Assembly: GCF_030148435.1 (NCBI RefSeq)
Contig: NZ_JASBTN010000041.1
Location: 1-49,731 of the forward strand
DNA length: 49,731 nucleotides
Origin: Aliiroseovarius sp.
GTDB taxonomy: Bacteria; Pseudomonadota; Alphaproteobacteria; Rhodobacterales; Rhodobacteraceae
Direction: 5' to 3'
This document shows, in pieces, positions 47,609 through 49,731 of this stretch; within the stretch, counting starts at the first letter, position 1; each line of letters opens with the position of its first letter. Below the pieces are notes generated by a model. The model was not told where the DNA came from. It did no database searches and saw nothing but the letters and a program-made list of their open reading frames with translations. Made by a program: the position numbers and the translations under genes.

Positions 47609-48592
47609 TCAGGCCTTCAGGTTCTTGGCCGAGTTGGTAATCGCCGCATACTGACCCGAGGGGCGGAAGCGCCACAGGTAATCCGGCAGGATCACATCCA
47701 TCGCCTTGGGTTGAATACCCAGGGCCGCGAAACCCCTGGCGTCCTCGGCCACCACATTGTCTTCGCGCAGCGACTTGACCTGGTCGCGGCTCAGCGTGGC
47801 GGGCACCAGGCCGAACGAGACCTTCTGCATCATGTCGAACCCCCAGCCCATGATCCGGGCAATCCAGAACGGGATGTTCAGCACGCCGCGGCGGCGCTCA
47901 ATCAGCTCCAGCATGCGCCGCATCAGTCCGCGCATCGTGTCAACGTCCGGGCCGCCCAATTCGTAGATGCCGGCTTCTGCTTCGCCCAAGACGCCCTTCT
48001 CGGCCGCGGCGGCAACATCATCGACATAAACCGGCTGGAACTTCGTTTCGGCCCCGACGACCGGCAGCACCGGACCCATCAGGGCAGCCATGCCTGCGAA
48101 ACGGTTGAAGAACCCGTCTTCGGTTCCGAAGATGATCGAGGGGCGCAGGATCACGGCACCGGGGAAAGCGGCCTGCACGGCGGCTTCGCCTTCACCCTTG
48201 GTGCGCTTGTAGTCGCAATCACTCTCCGGGTTGGCGCCAATGGCCGACAGATGCACCATCTGGCCCACACCCTGTTCGGCCGCTATGCGGGCGATGCGCG
48301 CGGCACCGTCCTTCTGCACGGCGTCAAAGCCGTTCTTGCCCAGCTCGACCAGAACGCCCACGCAGTTGACCACCGCATCGGCCCCCGCCATCGCAGCACG
48401 CACACTGTCATCATCGCGAATATTGCACAGGATGGGCTCAACCTGGCCGACGGCACCATAGGGTTTCACAAAAAGCGCTTCATTGGGGCGACGCACGGCC
48501 ACGCGTACGCGCCAGCCCTGTTTCGCCATGCGGCGCGCGATATAGCGCCCTACAAAGCCCGAACCGCCATAGATGGTGACGAGTTTCGACAT
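47609..48592 (-). CDS. Complex I NDUFA9-subunit family protein
   Basis: This 327-residue extended SDR-like protein has an N-terminal nucleotide-binding motif GGSGFVGRYIARRM and a middle region (YKRTKGEGEAAVQ, then ILRPSIIFGTEDGFFNRFA) characteristic of NDUFA9 homologues. In mitochondria and alphaproteobacteria NDUFA9-type proteins associate with respiratory complex I and bind NADPH but are not known to catalyse. No nuo genes are nearby. AAGGAG precedes the ATG. A free-standing NAD(P)H-binding oxidoreductase remains possible. Confidence 0.88.
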   Translation of the reverse strand: MSKLVTIYGGSGFVGRYIARRMAKQGWRVRVAVRRPNEALFVKPYGAVGQVEPILCNIRDDDSVRAAMAGADAVVNCVGVLVELGKNGFDAVQKDGAARIARIAAEQGVGQMVHLSAIGANPESDCDYKRTKGEGEAAVQAAFPGAVILRPSIIFGTEDGFFNRFAGMAALMGPVLPVVGAETKFQPVYVDDVAAAAEKGVLGEAEAGIYELGGPDVDTMRGLMRRMLELIERRRGVLNIPFWIARIMGWGFDMMQKVSFGLVPATLSRDQVKSLREDNVVAEDARGFAALGIQPKAMDVILPDYLWRFRPSGQYAAITNSAKNLKA

Positions 48593-48707
48593 GCTGGGTC
48601 TCCTTGAATTCGGTGCGTTCTGCTTAGCTTTTCAAGGCGTTTTTCACAAGCGGCAAAGCAGCGCGGGGAGCGGGGTGAAAAAAAGAAAAGAAAAGTCCAG
48701 AATCGCG

Positions 48708-48735
48708 TTGACACCCCCCGCCGCCATCTTTAAAT
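48708..48735 (+). promoter_or_regulatory. Promoter of tRNA-Leu
   Basis: TTGACA (48708-48713), 16 bp, TTAAAT (48730-48735). The start point would fall about 10 bp before the tRNA. The -35 is a perfect consensus. Confidence 0.75.
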
Positions 48736-48752
48736 CGCCCTTCACGACACCT

Positions 48753-48839
48753 GCCCAGGTGGCGGAATTGGTAGACGCGCTAGCTTCAGGTGCTAGTGTC
48801 CGTATGGACGTGGAGGTTCGAGTCCTCTCCTGGGCACCA
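48753..48839 (+). tRNA. tRNA-Leu (anticodon CAG)
   Basis: The 87-nt gene runs from GCCCAGGTGGCGGAATTGG through the anticodon stem CTAGC-TTCAGGT-GCTAG, with CAG at 48787-48789, and a long variable arm (TGTCCGTATGGACG) typical of class II tRNAs. It ends in the T-arm GGTTCGAGTCC and an encoded CCA. The acceptor stem GCCCAGG/CCTGGGC is perfect. An IS end lies about 80 bp downstream. Confidence 0.97.
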
Positions 48840-48944
48840 TTTCTTTCCCATAAGATACTGCAGTTAAACGAAAAGCTGCTCTACGGGAGTCGAACCGTAG
48901 AACAAATCGTTGAACAATTGACCTGCCCCCCGAGGCTCCCTCAT

Positions 48945-49731
48945 TCATAGCGAGAGTCTGCAGGTTTGGTTTTCATAGTCTTCGGTTTGAGGGTGGGCAA
49001 GCGCGCCGGGCGCGGAGCCCTCAAATTGCTCAAGCGTCCGGCGCGCTTCTGCGGGCGTTTGGTTTCCGAGCGACGAGTGCGGTCTGACGTTGTTGTAGTC
49101 GTATCGCCAGAGCGCGAGCTTTCGCCTTGCATCGTCCAGGCTGTCGAACATTTCCTCGTTCAGGAGCTCGTCGCGCAGGCTGCCGTTGAAGGACTCGATG
49201 AAGGCATTCTGCTGGGGTTTGCCCGGGTCGATGTAGTGCCAGTCCACGCTGTTTTCGTTCGCCCACTTCAGGATTGCACGGCTGGTGAACTCGGTGCCGT
49301 TGTCAGAGACAATACTGGCCGGTTTTCCATACAGCCGAACAAGCGCATCCAGTTCCCGCGCCACGCGGGTGCCCGAGATGCTGGTGTCGGCCATCAGGCA
49401 CAGGTTTTCTCGGCAGCAATCATCGTTCACCGCCAAAATGCGGAACCTGCGCGACGCGCCGAACGTGTCGGACAGAAAGTCCAACGACCAGCGTTCGCCG
49501 GGCCTCAGCGCCTCCGGCATCGGCGTCCGTGAGCCACGCGCCCGTTTGCGGCCCCGTCGTCGCCTGACGCCCAGCTTTTCCTCCGTGTACAGCCGATACA
49601 GTTTCTTGTGGTTCATGATCATCCCTTTGCGCTCCAGCATCACCCCGATCCGTCCCTCTCGGCGATGCTGGCATCGCCGAGAGGGCAACGGGATAGCCAA
49701 ACCGGCGCCGCTTGGCAGCGACGACCTTCAT
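48945..49731 (-). pseudogene. IS3-family transposase OrfB, disrupted
   Basis: The integrase core is complete: the DDE residues lie in [17 protein letters not shown] and [19 protein letters not shown]. The ending [20 protein letters not shown] is the usual one. At the window edge [11 protein letters not shown], also normal, is read in another frame. Between FGY and [10 protein letters not shown], which should be nearly adjacent (FGYRRIG), lie about 37 extra bases that form a palindrome and shift the frame. The intact frame begins only at about 49700 with an unrelated leader. The protein is therefore broken, unless frameshifting rescues it. OrfA lies outside the window. Confidence 0.8.
49654..49685. 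repeat. Perfect 15-bp-arm palindrome inside the transposase
   Basis: CCCTCTCGGCGATGC (49654-49668) and GCATCGCCGAGAGGG (49671-49685) are exact reverse complements with only TG between. CCGT/ACGG-type flanks extend the pairing with a small bulge. It interrupts the otherwise conserved FGYRRIG codons and shifts the reading frame. Confidence 0.85.

Larger units (their letters stand above)
48919..49731 (-). mobile_element. IS3-family insertion sequence (partial, 5' part outside window)
   Basis: The right-hand end of the IS, by its transposase, is at the left here. A likely terminal repeat begins TGACCTGCCCCCCGAGG at 48919, 26 bp beyond the transposase stop. The element continues past the window end, so the other terminal repeat and orfA are not seen. 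It sits downstream of tRNA-Leu without damaging it. The exact boundary and any target duplication cannot be checked from this side alone. Confidence 0.75.

Noticed and set aside
48880-48905. T-arm-like hairpin (CTACGG...CCGTAG) after tRNA-Leu, possibly a tRNA or att remnant
   Set aside because: Only one 6-bp stem with a GTCGAA loop is present. No acceptor or anticodon arms and no match to the 3' end of tRNA-Leu were found, so an att site is not supported.

Overview
The window reads as ordinary chromosome of a GC-rich alphaproteobacterium, most likely a Rhodobacteraceae (Roseobacter-group) member. This rests on the petABC cytochrome bc1 operon, a petP/petR-like regulator pair, an NDUFA9-type complex I accessory protein, dapF overlapping mtaB, an HDAC-xseB-ispA-dxs operon, and a small secreted peptide of a type I recall from this family. 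The species cannot be named from sequence alone. Nearly all genes are core or central metabolism. The only clear mobile DNA is a partial IS3-family element that runs off the right end.

Left third (1-17.3 kb): a stress-kinase pair (yeaH fragment, prkA), tRNA-Lys, then a rightward run dapF-mtaB-paiB-like-small membrane protein-GST. Next come petABC, with an FNR-type dyad upstream, and a leftward thiBPQ thiamine ABC importer under a TPP riboswitch. Two unrelated DMT-type exporters flank aroC.

Middle (17.3-30.2 kb): the HU gene, then a leftward LysR-ade-amn operon that would turn AMP into adenine and then hypoxanthine. A class II aldolase is divergent from the LysR gene across a perfect dyad. 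A sterol-desaturase-family membrane hydroxylase follows. A GlxA-type regulator is divergent from an acyl-CoA dehydrogenase / NDP-forming acyl-CoA ligase / CaiD-like hydratase operon whose genes overlap by 4 bp. I infer carnitine or crotonobetaine-type CoA-thioester metabolism for this block.

Right third (30.2-49.7 kb): the isoprenoid operon (HDAC-xseB-ispA-dxs), petP-petR divergent from ilvE, a small exported protein whose Shine-Dalgarno lies inside a hairpin, queG with a GST, mtgA, and a gltD-(secreted protein)-gltB operon divergent from uppP. Then follow the NDUFA9-like gene, tRNA-Leu and the IS element, whose transposase is broken by a long palindrome.

The most notable unexplained signal is a 32-bp promoter/operator-like module found twice: between petP and ilvE, and between gltD and uppP. 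The copies match at 23 of 32 positions without gaps. Both carry -35/-10-like hexamers 17 bp apart with a GTCA...TGAC dyad in the spacer. Other regulatory signals are the TPP riboswitch with a possible SD-sequestering tail, the FNR-type box, a hairpin plus GAAAGATGAAA element repeated downstream of two genes, and the LysR-type dyad. I found no CRISPR array, prophage, toxin-antitoxin system or clear defence locus.
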